NCBI GenBank assembly: GCA_030837785.1
Contig: JAUQYA010000082.1
Location: 10,374 to 74,373, forward strand
DNA from: Albidovulum sp.
Lineage (GTDB): Bacteria > Pseudomonadota > Alphaproteobacteria > Rhodobacterales > Rhodobacteraceae
Reading direction: 5' to 3'
DNA: 64,000 bases
This document shows, piece by piece, positions 33,056-39,404 of this stretch. Made by a program: the position numbers and the translations under genes. Each line of letters opens with the position of its first letter. Within the stretch, counting starts at the first letter, position 1. The notes beneath the pieces were generated by a model. It was not told the DNA's origin, did not search any database, and saw nothing but the letters and a program-made list of their open reading frames with translations.

Positions 33056-33100
33056 TGGTACCGCCTCCCCGGCTCGAACGGGGGACCCCCAGATCCACAA
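33056..33100. repeat. attR: 3' part of tRNA-His shared with attL
   Basis: Identical over 45 bp to 23307-23351. The repeat ends at base 33100, within the anticodon loop, so recombination in the anticodon stem-loop region is likely. The element supplied this copy and thereby restored the tRNA. Confidence 0.88.
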
Positions 33101-33132
33101 TCTGGTGCTCTAACCAACTGAGCTAAGGCGGC
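33056..33132 (-). tRNA. tRNA-His(GTG), alphaproteobacterial form without G-1/C73
   Basis: A 77-nt cloverleaf with an encoded CCA: acceptor GCCGCCT/AGGCGGT (G1-U72), D-arm GCTC...GAGC, anticodon stem CCAGA/TCTGG with loop TTGTGGA (anticodon GTG), and T-arm CCCCG/CGGGG with TTCGAGC. The base before G1 is T and the discriminator is A, so the canonical His identity elements G-1 and C73 are absent. This is known for most Alphaproteobacteria, whose HisRS has co-evolved. Host of the integrated element. Confidence 0.95.
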
Positions 33133-33142
33133 ACTGAGGGGC

Positions 33143-33171
33143 GATTTAGCCCCGCGACCCCGTGATTGCAA
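33143..33171 (-). promoter_or_regulatory. Predicted promoter of tRNA-His
   Basis: On the minus strand TTGCAA (33171-33166) and TAAATC (33148-33143) are 17 bases apart, with the tRNA 5' end 10 bp after the -10. Good spacing and position, so the tRNA keeps its native promoter after integration. Confidence 0.55.
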
Positions 33172-33195
33172 GGGGAAGATTGGGCGGATCCGGGC

Positions 33196-33262
33196 GGGCT
33201 TTCCGGCCCCTCTGCCCTTGCCCGTCGCGCCCCGCCGCGCTAGCGAGTGCGGCACCGGACGG
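33196..33262 (+). repeat. Promoter-like duplicated segment, copy A
   Basis: A segment starting GGGCTTTCCGGCCCCTC is nearly identical to 36322-36389. Inside it TTGCCC (33218-33223) and TAGCGA (33241-33246) are 17 bp apart, a sigma-70-like layout. It ends 13 bp before the xylanase start codon. Confidence 0.7.
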
Positions 33263-33275
33263 CAGCAGGAGCGGC

Positions 33276-34379
33276 ATGGAGCGCCAGACCACGACGGACG
33301 GAATGTCGCGCCGCCGGTTCGCCGGGGCCGGACTGGCCGCGCTCGCCGCGCTGGCCATGCCGGGGCGCGCCGAGACCGATCGGGAGCCGGCGACGCTCGC
33401 CGAGGCGGGGCGGCTGGCGGGTATCGAGGTCGGTTCGGCGATCCGCAGCCACCCGGGCCGGGAGCTTGCCCGGACCATTGCGCGGGAATGCACGCTCGTG
33501 ACCCCGGAGAACGCGCTGAAGCCGCCTCGGGTCGCCCGGGCACCCGGGCAGTTCCACTGGGACGAGGCCGCCGACACCTTCGCCTTCGCCAAACGGCACG
33601 GGCTCGCGGTGCACGGCCACACGCTCTACTGGCACAAGCAGCCGCTCGAATGGCTCTCCCGTGCCAGCGAGGGCCTGGGCCTGGGCGAGGCCGTCGCGAT
33701 GTTCGGGGACGTCTTCGAGACGGTAATGCGGCGCTTTCCCGAGACGCGATCCTGGGACGTCTTCAACGAGATCGCCGGCCGCGGACGCCGGCTGCGCCCG
33801 GATGCCGCGATCGACCGGTTCGGCCTCGACTTCGTCGAGCGCCTCCTGCATCGCGCCCGCGAGGCCGCGCCCGCCGCGCTGCTCGCGATCAACGAGAACG
33901 ACCTCGAATGCGGGGACTGCGGATCGAAGCGCAAGAACGTGCTGTCGATCCTCGCCGAGTTGGCCAGGCGCGGCGCGCCGCTCGACGCGCTGGGCGTGCA
34001 GGGGCATCTCAGCTCCCGCCACCGCCCCGACCCCGGCGAGACCCGCGCTTTCCTGACCCGGGTCGAGGAACTGGGCTTTCAGGTCTTCCTGTCGGAGATG
34101 GACGTGAACGACGCGCTTCTGCCGCGCGACTGGCGCCAGCGGGACGCCGAGGTGGCGCGGATCTATGCCGACTTCCTCGGCCCGGTGCTGGAAGTGCGGG
34201 CGGTGCGCCGGGTGGTCTTCTGGGGCATCGCCGATTCGGCCAACTGGATCGCCGATGGCGCAGCCGAGCGGCGGGCCGACGGGAAACGGCAGCGGCCGGC
34301 GCTGCTTGACCGCGACCTCGGCCGCAAGCCCGCCTATTACGCCGTGCGCGAGGCGCTCAGGCACGCCCCTCGCCGCTGA
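33276..34379 (+). CDS. Tat-exported endo-1,4-beta-xylanase, glycoside hydrolase family 10
   Basis: A 367-residue GH10 enzyme. The N-terminus has a twin-arginine signal (SRRRFAGAGLAALAALAMPG, residues 11-30). Core motifs are HGHTLYWHKQ, DVFNE (acid/base Glu165), NENDLE, VQGHLS and FLSEMDVND (nucleophile Glu274), then VVFWGIADSANW. GH10 enzymes cut beta-1,4-xylan or related beta-glycans, and Tat export puts it in the periplasm folded. It is downstream of the duplicated promoter-like segment and tail-to-tail with the glycan synthase, suggesting it trims or degrades the polymer made by that synthase rather than plant xylan; this is inference. Confidence 0.92.
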   Translation: MERQTTTDGMSRRRFAGAGLAALAALAMPGRAETDREPATLAEAGRLAGIEVGSAIRSHPGRELARTIARECTLVTPENALKPPRVARAPGQFHWDEAADTFAFAKRHGLAVHGHTLYWHKQPLEWLSRASEGLGLGEAVAMFGDVFETVMRRFPETRSWDVFNEIAGRGRRLRPDAAIDRFGLDFVERLLHRAREAAPAALLAINENDLECGDCGSKRKNVLSILAELARRGAPLDALGVQGHLSSRHRPDPGETRAFLTRVEELGFQVFLSEMDVNDALLPRDWRQRDAEVARIYADFLGPVLEVRAVRRVVFWGIADSANWIADGAAERRADGKRQRPALLDRDLGRKPAYYAVREALRHAPRR

Positions 34380-34404
34380 CGCACCGTCCGGGCACCCGCG
34401 CCGG

Positions 34405-36051
34405 TCATTCGGCCGGAACCTTGGCCCAGGCGCCGGCTGGCTGCGCCTCGACCTGGCGAGGCGCCCCGGCCGGGACCGGGCTGCGCGGGTCGCGGCAGGC
34501 GACGACCTTCAGCACGGCGAAGAGGTAGTAGAGCCCCAGGAGGAGGATCGGCACGAAATCGGCCGGCCGGTCAGAGGCGCCGATGTGCGAGAGCGCGCCC
34601 GAGACCCAGAGGACGGCGGGCACGAAGTTGAAGACGATGACGCCGGTGCGGAACCAGAGATAGCGCGTGTCACGCCCCTGCCCCGCCGCGCCGGTGGCAT
34701 GCCATTCCATCGCCGAGGAGCGGATCTTGTCGAGCAGCGCCGCCAGATGCGCCCAGCCGTAGACATTGCGCACCGCGGCCGCCTCGATCCCGTAGCCGAC
34801 GCGGTGCCAAAGCGGGAAGACCACGTGCATGTAGAGGAACGAGGGAAGGATCAGGAGATAGTTGGCCAGCGCGATCTGCTCGGGGATGGCATAGAGCATC
34901 ACCAAGGGCACGACCGGCATCATCACCGCGTAGATTGCGGTATGGATGTAGTACATGAAGCCCGACAGGAAGCAGAGCCGCGTCATCAGCGGCAGTTCCG
35001 TGCGCCAGAACTTCGCCGAGGTGAGAAGGCTCATCGAGCCCATGCACCAGCGGTACTGCTGCTTGAAGAAGGCGTCGAGTTCGGCCGGGCAGAGCCCCTT
35101 GGCCAGCACGACCGGCACATAGCGCAGCTTCCAGCCCTTCATGCGGAGGTTGAAGCCGGTGTGGACATCCTCGGAATGCTCGATCAGCGCGGTGCCGCCG
35201 ATGTCTTCCAGCGCGGCGCGGCGGTAGATCGCGTTCGAGCCGACGCAGATCGCGCCGCCGCTCGCCTGGCGCGAGACCTGGACGGCGCGGTAGAACAGCT
35301 CCTGCACCGCACCGGCGCCGCGTTCGATCCAGTTCTGGTCGGGCAGGACGTCGAAGAACTGCGGCGACTGGACGATGCCGAGTGATCGGTCGGCGTCGAA
35401 ATAGGGCAGAAGCTCGTTCAGGAAGTCTCCGCGCGGGCGGAAATCGGCATCGAAGATGGCGATGAACTCGCCCGAGGTGCGCGCGAAACCGTAGCGCAGG
35501 TTTCCGGCCTTCTTGAACCAGCCGCGGTTGGGCCGGCAGTGGTAGTGGAAGCCGAACTTGGTCGCAAGCTGGCGCACCTCGCGACTGTCCGCGTCATCGA
35601 GGCAATGCGCGGCGACCGGGCCGGGATAACTGCGCTGGATCGCGCGCACGCCGCACCAGGTATTTCCGAGCACCTCGAGCGGTTCGCCGCAGGTGGGCAG
35701 GAAGATGTCCACGCGCGGGTATTCGAGGGGGCGCCAGCTCGCGACGAGGTCGCGGTGCCGGCCGAGATCGAAATCGGCCGAGACGAAGTAGATGACCTCC
35801 GACACGACGAAGTAGACGACGGTGTAGGCGAGCAGGACGTAAAGCGGAAGGAGCCAGACGTTTTCGTCGATCAGGCGCAGCGTGCTCAGCGTCACGCAGG
35901 TGAAGCCGAAGGTCGAGACGCCGACGAGGACACCCATGTCGCGGCGGACGTAGCTGCACTTCTGGCGTTCGCTCGGCGGAGTGGGCGGAATCGAGCGCCT
36001 GCCGGCGGTGCCAAGCTCGAATATCCTGTAGTTGCTCAGCAATCTGAACAT
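34405..36051 (-). CDS. Membrane glycosyltransferase family 2, cellulose/beta-glucan synthase-like
   Basis: A 548-residue processive-type GT2. Two N-terminal transmembrane helices (about 38-58 and 66-92) precede the catalytic domain with LDDADS (D152/D153), FDADFRP (D201xD203), EHSEDV (E294/D295, catalytic base) and QQYRW (QxxRW, 331-335). At least four more membrane helices follow (about 355-545). No PilZ domain is fused, so it is not a standard BcsA and direct c-di-GMP control is not evident. The start at 36051 gives the family N-terminus; a much longer open frame upstream is spurious. The product is probably a beta-linked glycan. Confidence 0.9.
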   Translation of the reverse strand: MFRLLSNYRIFELGTAGRRSIPPTPPSERQKCSYVRRDMGVLVGVSTFGFTCVTLSTLRLIDENVWLLPLYVLLAYTVVYFVVSEVIYFVSADFDLGRHRDLVASWRPLEYPRVDIFLPTCGEPLEVLGNTWCGVRAIQRSYPGPVAAHCLDDADSREVRQLATKFGFHYHCRPNRGWFKKAGNLRYGFARTSGEFIAIFDADFRPRGDFLNELLPYFDADRSLGIVQSPQFFDVLPDQNWIERGAGAVQELFYRAVQVSRQASGGAICVGSNAIYRRAALEDIGGTALIEHSEDVHTGFNLRMKGWKLRYVPVVLAKGLCPAELDAFFKQQYRWCMGSMSLLTSAKFWRTELPLMTRLCFLSGFMYYIHTAIYAVMMPVVPLVMLYAIPEQIALANYLLILPSFLYMHVVFPLWHRVGYGIEAAAVRNVYGWAHLAALLDKIRSSAMEWHATGAAGQGRDTRYLWFRTGVIVFNFVPAVLWVSGALSHIGASDRPADFVPILLLGLYYLFAVLKVVACRDPRSPVPAGAPRQVEAQPAGAWAKVPAE

Positions 36052-36321
36052 GCGCGCACCATCACCACACCGACGCCCTCCCGGAAACCGCGAGGGATTT
36101 GCCGTCGCCACTCGTGACCGCATCCCGGGACGACGATAGACCGAAACCACCAACCGACTGAATGCCCGGATACAACAATGGCTCTGTATCGGCGGGATTA
36201 TGCCCGAAACGCAGGAGTTACGTCTCGCCTGCGACCTGAAATGTCGTATTCCGCGATTCCGCCGCACCCGAAGGCCGGGGCGGGGGGCGTCCGGCACCGG
36301 CCCACCGCGGGCGGTGCGGCA

Positions 36322-36389
36322 GGGCTTTCCGGCCCCTCCGCCCTTGCCCGCCGCGCCCGGCCGCGCTAGCGAGTGGGGAACCGGGACGG
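36322..36389 (+). repeat. Promoter-like duplicated segment, copy B
   Basis: Second copy of the segment at 33196-33262. TTGCCC (36344-36349) and TAGCGA (36367-36372) are again 17 bp apart. It ends 10 bp before the start of the DUF6324 gene. Confidence 0.7.
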
Positions 36390-36399
36390 GAGCGGGCCA

Positions 36400-36630
36400 A
36401 TGGGCATCGACAAGGAAAGCGACATCGCGGCCAATCTGCAGATCGGGCCGACCTCTCTTGGCATGGTGCGGATCTATGTCGAGGCCGAGGGCCTCGAACT
36501 GCCGCTCGACTTCGACCCGGAAGAGGCCGAGGAAATCGCCGAGGAGCTGATGGCGGCGGCCGAGGCGGCGCGCGGCATGGGCGAGGCCGGGAAGAAGGGT
36601 GGCGCTAGGGGAAAACCGCGGAAAGGCTGA
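36400..36630 (+). CDS. DUF6324 family small protein
   Basis: A 76-residue acidic protein: MGIDKESDIAANLQIGPTSLG, a strand GMVRIYVEAEGLELPLDF and a helix PEEAEEIAEELMAAAEAAR with a basic tail. It matches a small family found across Rhodobacteraceae (DUF6324 by recall) with unknown function. The last 26 bp overlap the end of mmcB on the other strand. Confidence 0.75.
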   Translation: MGIDKESDIAANLQIGPTSLGMVRIYVEAEGLELPLDFDPEEAEEIAEELMAAAEAARGMGEAGKKGGARGKPRKG

Positions 36631-37078
36631 TCGCGGGATCGCGCGCGGCCTGCAGCCGCAGCGCGGCATGGCGGGCGAACTTCTGCACCATCACCTTGCG
36701 CCGCGCGCCGGCAAGCGGTGCCGCGGCCGGCATCCTGAGGATTTCCGCATCATAGCCGTCGGCAAGGATGAGGCCGGTTTCGGGGGGCAGCAGGTCCACC
36801 GGGAAATCGGCGTCGACGGCCCAGAAGAAGCGGTCGGCCCATTCGAGGTAGCCCTGCCACTTGCGGTCCGCGGTGAAATCGGCGCGCCCAGACTTGCACT
36901 CGACGATCCAGATCTCGCCCTTCGGCCCCAGCGCCATCACGTCCACCCGAAGCCCCGGCGCGGGCACGAGTTCCTCCACCGTGGCGAAGCCGTGGTGGAG
37001 GAGATGGCGGCAGACGCCGCGGGCCAGAATCTGTCCGGGCAGCGGTTCGGATGCGATCTCTTGCGGGACGCCAAGCAT
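36605..37078 (-). CDS. mmcB: MmcB family DNA repair protein
   Basis: A 157-residue nuclease-fold protein. GLRVDVMALGPKGEIWIVECKSGRADFTADRKWQGY contains the D...ExK core (RVDVMAL, then VECKSG), followed by the conserved CDxFFWAVD-like ADRFFWAVDADFP. MmcB was described in Caulobacter as an SOS-linked repair factor acting with ImuA/ImuB/DnaE2. No SOS box was recognised in the short upstream gap. The start at 37078 (MLGVPQ) fits the family length; a longer frame upstream is not used. Confidence 0.88.
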   Translation of the reverse strand: MLGVPQEIASEPLPGQILARGVCRHLLHHGFATVEELVPAPGLRVDVMALGPKGEIWIVECKSGRADFTADRKWQGYLEWADRFFWAVDADFPVDLLPPETGLILADGYDAEILRMPAAAPLAGARRKVMVQKFARHAALRLQAARDPAISLSAVFP

Positions 37079-37137
37079 GGCCGGACTATGAACATAAAGG
37101 GAACAGAAGTCCAGCCCCCGCCCGCGCTTCCCGCCCG

Positions 37138-37548
37138 TCAGCAGGGCATCGCCCCGCCCCGCCGCACCCGCCCGGCCGCCGGTCCGAACGCGGTCAGCCC
37201 GAGGTTGACGAGGAAGGTCAGCATCGCCGCCGCGGTCAGCAGCGAACCGGCCACCGCAGGCCCTTCGCCGCCGCCGGTCACGGCGATGCCGATGCCCGGC
37301 ACCATGATCCAGAGTCCCGCCGTCGCCAGCCCGAAGTGAACCCGCGACAGGACCCGTTCGGCCGCAGACGGCGTGAGATGGTAGAACACGCCCATCAGGC
37401 ACATGGTGACGAAGCCGACGAGGTTGAGGTGGGCATGAACCGGGGCGAGGGTGAAATCCTGATGCCCGCCCATCCAGAGGCCGAGGAGCATGCCCGCCAT
37501 GCCATAGGCGGCACCCGAGGCGAAGAACAGAAGGCCAATACCTTTCAT
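37138..37548 (-). CDS. Small polytopic membrane protein with a haem-copper-oxidase-like HAHLN motif
   Basis: A 136-residue protein with four hydrophobic helices (about 3-25, 33-55, 71-92 and 101-122). Helix 2 carries PVHAHLNLVGFVTM, similar to the first haem-ligand helix of haem-copper oxidase/NO reductase large subunits and to related single-domain proteins in Rhodobacteraceae. It could bind haem, but other ligands needed for an oxidase are absent. The start at 37548 follows AAAGAG and avoids a 106-codon upstream extension that runs through the 6S RNA region. Confidence 0.7.
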   Translation of the reverse strand: MKGIGLLFFASGAAYGMAGMLLGLWMGGHQDFTLAPVHAHLNLVGFVTMCLMGVFYHLTPSAAERVLSRVHFGLATAGLWIMVPGIGIAVTGGGEGPAVAGSLLTAAAMLTFLVNLGLTAFGPAAGRVRRGGAMPC

Positions 37549-37696
37549 GATGATCTCTTTTCCGATGAAATGCACCGGGTCGCGCCCCGGCGGCGGTCGG
37601 GTAGCACGGCCGTTAGCGCCCAAACAGTCAGGAAATCCCGACCGTCCCGCGTCGCCGCGCCCGGCCGAACCAGGCTGGGCCCCCCCAGATGCCCCC

Positions 37697-37725
37697 TTGC
37701 CCCCGCGCCGCGCCGGCCCTAGATT
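37697..37725 (+). promoter_or_regulatory. Predicted promoter of the 6S-like RNA
   Basis: TTGCCC (37697-37702), 17 bases, TAGATT (37720-37725). A start about 6 bases downstream would coincide with the first base of the closing stem of the RNA at 37730-37732. The fit between promoter and RNA 5' end supports both calls. Confidence 0.6.
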
Positions 37726-37729
37726 GGCC

Positions 37730-37900
37730 GGTGGCGGGTTCTGCCCCTCTCGTGAGAGGCCCTTTTCCAGTGGCCGATACTCTCTTCCGAGGGAGCTGGC
37801 TCTGCCGGGACCGTGGTCCCGGTATCTGGCACCCACCTGGTCAAGCCAGGCTCTCGGGAAAAACACGCCTCCACGGCTGCCGCGGTTCCCGCCACCCTTG
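37730..37900 (+). ncRNA. ssrS: Probable 6S RNA (SsrS)
   Basis: About 170 nt in a gene-free 375-bp gap. GGTGGCGGG (37730-37738) pairs with CCCGCCACC (37888-37896) as a terminal closing stem. Inside, an open central region has AGTGGCCGATAC, like the E. coli 6S segment around GAGCCGAUA where product RNA starts. The distal arm contains hairpins CCGGGACC/GGTCCCGG and CCTGG/CCAGG and a CCGAG/CTCGG stem. 6S RNA mimics an open promoter and sequesters RNA polymerase in stationary phase. Alternative: an uncharacterised structured RNA. Confidence 0.6.
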
Positions 37901-37923
37901 CCGGAGCCGGACCAGCGCCCCGG

Positions 37924-38247
37924 TCAGCGGCGCGCGGCGGCGCCCCGCACCGGCGCTCGCACCTCGGCGAGCACGGGAATGTTCGTGGCGACCGGCACCT
38001 GCCGCCCCCGGCCGCCGTTCCCGCCCCTGTCTTCCATCCGCATGATGACGATGGCGAACTGCACGCCGGCGAAGACGGCACCGTTGAAGACGAAGAGCAT
38101 CAGCGCCGCGATCCAGCCCTGCGGCGAGGTCGAGATCAGGTGCCAGAGGTTGGCGACGTTGAGCCAGAGGAGCGCGCCCACGAAGGCCGCCGAAAGCCCG
38201 AAGCCGGTGAGGACATTGCGGATGTAGAGACGGACGAGCGCGGGCAT
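37924..38247 (-). CDS. Hypothetical two-span membrane protein
   Basis: A 107-residue protein with two hydrophobic helices (about 13-32 and 42-66) followed by a glycine/arginine-rich cytoplasmic or periplasmic tail (MRMEDRGGNGGRGRQVP). The start at 38247 (MPALVRLY) is preceded by GGAGGTG. No family is recognised. It sits downstream of nusB on the same strand and tail-to-tail with the 6S RNA gene. Confidence 0.7.
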   Translation of the reverse strand: MPALVRLYIRNVLTGFGLSAAFVGALLWLNVANLWHLISTSPQGWIAALMLFVFNGAVFAGVQFAIVIMRMEDRGGNGGRGRQVPVATNIPVLAEVRAPVRGAAARR

Positions 38248-38338
38248 GGTCACCTCCTTGAGTCGGGCAGACAATAGAAAGTCCCGCCGGCGTTCGCCAG
38301 CCTCCCGGCGCCAAGGCGCGCGCGATCGGCGCCGGAGC

Positions 38339-38377
38339 GCCGCCTCAGAACGCCGCCCCAGAACGCCGCCTCAGAAC
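38339..38377. repeat. Three 13-bp tandem repeats across the nusB stop codon
   Basis: Units GCCGCCTCAGAAC, GCCGCCCCAGAAC and GCCGCCTCAGAAC. The nusB stop (TCA on this strand, 38371-38373) lies in the third unit; the other two lie beyond the gene. Confidence 0.9.
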
Positions 38378-38853
38378 GCCTCGGGCCGCGCCTCGCGCGC
38401 CATGTGGTCGAGCACGGCGTTGACGAACTTCGGCTCGCGCCCGTCGGGGAAGAAGGCCCGCGCGATGTCGACAAACTCGTTGATGACGACCTTCGGGGGG
38501 GTCGCCGGATCCAGAAGCTCGGCCCCCGCGGCGCGGAAGAGCGCGCGCAGGACCGGGTCGATGCGGTCGATCGGCCAGCGCGCGACCAGCGCCCGATCCG
38601 TCATCTGGTCGATCTTCGCCTGCCAGTTGACCGCATCGCCGACGAGCCGGCGGAAGAGGTCGGTATCGCCCTCGGCCATCTCGTCGTCCTCATAGATCGC
38701 GCCGAAGCGGTGCGTCTCGAACTCGCGCGCGACCTTCTCGACGGTCTGGCCCGCGGCCTCCATCTGAAAGAGCGCCTGCACGGCGTAAAGCCGCGCGGCG
38801 GATTTCATCTGGCGCTTTTCGGCAGCGGTGGGTTTTCGCTCGGGCCCGCTCAT
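38371..38853 (-). CDS. nusB: Transcription antitermination factor NusB
   Basis: A 160-residue all-helical protein with SAARLYAVQALFQME at the N-terminus and the C-terminal signature VVINEFVDIARAFFPDGREPKFVNAVLD (in parts), typical of NusB. It pairs with NusE (S10) on boxA RNA in rRNA antitermination. Its ATG overlaps the ribH stop (ATGA, 38850-38853), the usual ribH-nusB coupling. The C-terminus ends within a tandem repeat. Confidence 0.95.
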   Translation of the reverse strand: MSGPERKPTAAEKRQMKSAARLYAVQALFQMEAAGQTVEKVAREFETHRFGAIYEDDEMAEGDTDLFRRLVGDAVNWQAKIDQMTDRALVARWPIDRIDPVLRALFRAAGAELLDPATPPKVVINEFVDIARAFFPDGREPKFVNAVLDHMAREARPEAF

Positions 38854-39401
38854 GCGCGGTCGGGTCCCCGGCCGGTTCCGGCGATGCGGAATTCCTCGCC
38901 CGCTGGCTTGAATCCGATCCCCTTGGTCTGGCCCGCCCACTTGCGGGAAAGCGCGATCAGGTGGAGCGCCGCCGCCGCCGCCCCGCCGCCCTTGTCCTGG
39001 CCCGCCGGGTCGGCCCGCACCACCGCCTGCTCGCGGGTCTCGACCGTCAGGATGCCGTTGCCGAGGCAGGCGCCCTGCAACCCGAGGAGCATCAGCCCGC
39101 GCGAGCTGTCGTTGCACACCGTGTCGTAGTGCGTGGTCTCGCCCCGGATCACGCAGCCGAGCGCCACGAAGCCGTCGTAGTTCGACATCCGGAAGGCAAG
39201 CCCGATCGCCGCCGGCACCTCGAGCGCGCCCGGAACCTCCACCAGGTCCGCCGTCGCGCCCGCCCTGGCCGCCACGGCCCGCGCGCCGGCCACGAGATCG
39301 TCGGCGATGTCCTTGTAGTAGGGCGCGACGACGATCAGAAGCTTCACCGGCTTGTCGAAGGCCGGCAGGTCAAGGATGTGGTGGGTCTCGTGTCCGGCCA
39401 T
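38850..39401 (-). CDS. ribH: 6,7-dimethyl-8-ribityllumazine synthase
   Basis: A 183-residue lumazine synthase: VEVPGALEVPAAIGLAF, LGCVIRGETTHYDTVCNDSSRGLM (in parts) and GNGILTVETREQA are the substrate and catalytic segments (His in TTHYD). It condenses the RibB product with the RibD product in riboflavin synthesis and usually forms icosahedral or pentameric shells. The 30-residue C-terminal tail after the core is slightly longer than in the E. coli enzyme. It lies 3 bp after ribBA. Confidence 0.95.
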   Translation of the reverse strand: MAGHETHHILDLPAFDKPVKLLIVVAPYYKDIADDLVAGARAVAARAGATADLVEVPGALEVPAAIGLAFRMSNYDGFVALGCVIRGETTHYDTVCNDSSRGLMLLGLQGACLGNGILTVETREQAVVRADPAGQDKGGGAAAAALHLIALSRKWAGQTKGIGFKPAGEEFRIAGTGRGPDRA

Positions 39402-39404
39402 GTC

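Larger units (their letters stand above)
23307..33100. mobile_element. Integrative element (phage-satellite-like) in tRNA-His
   Basis: A 9.8-kb segment bounded by a perfect 45-bp direct repeat equal to the 3' part of tRNA-His, from the anticodon loop through CCA. The intact tRNA lies at the right end and the displaced 3' fragment at the left, beside the integrase gene. Gene order from left: integrase, AlpA-like regulator, primase/helicase, divergent restriction-modification pair, a hypothetical gene, a coupled four-gene run starting with DUF5681, terminator, hairpin-rich RNA candidate and small nuclease. No capsid, tail, portal or large terminase gene is present, which favours a satellite or small integrative element over a prophage. 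Base composition is visibly lower than the flanks (about 60-63% in the replication gene, about 55% in the methylase). Confidence 0.88.

Noticed and set aside
36052..36669. A 206-codon extension of the glycosyltransferase frame
   Set aside because: It crosses the DUF6324 gene and the duplicated promoter segment and has no GT2 character.
37730..37900. A cobalamin-riboswitch-like GCCACTGG on the minus strand before the small membrane protein gene
   Set aside because: The other conserved riboswitch blocks are missing, and the plus strand reads as a 6S-like RNA with its own promoter and closing stem.
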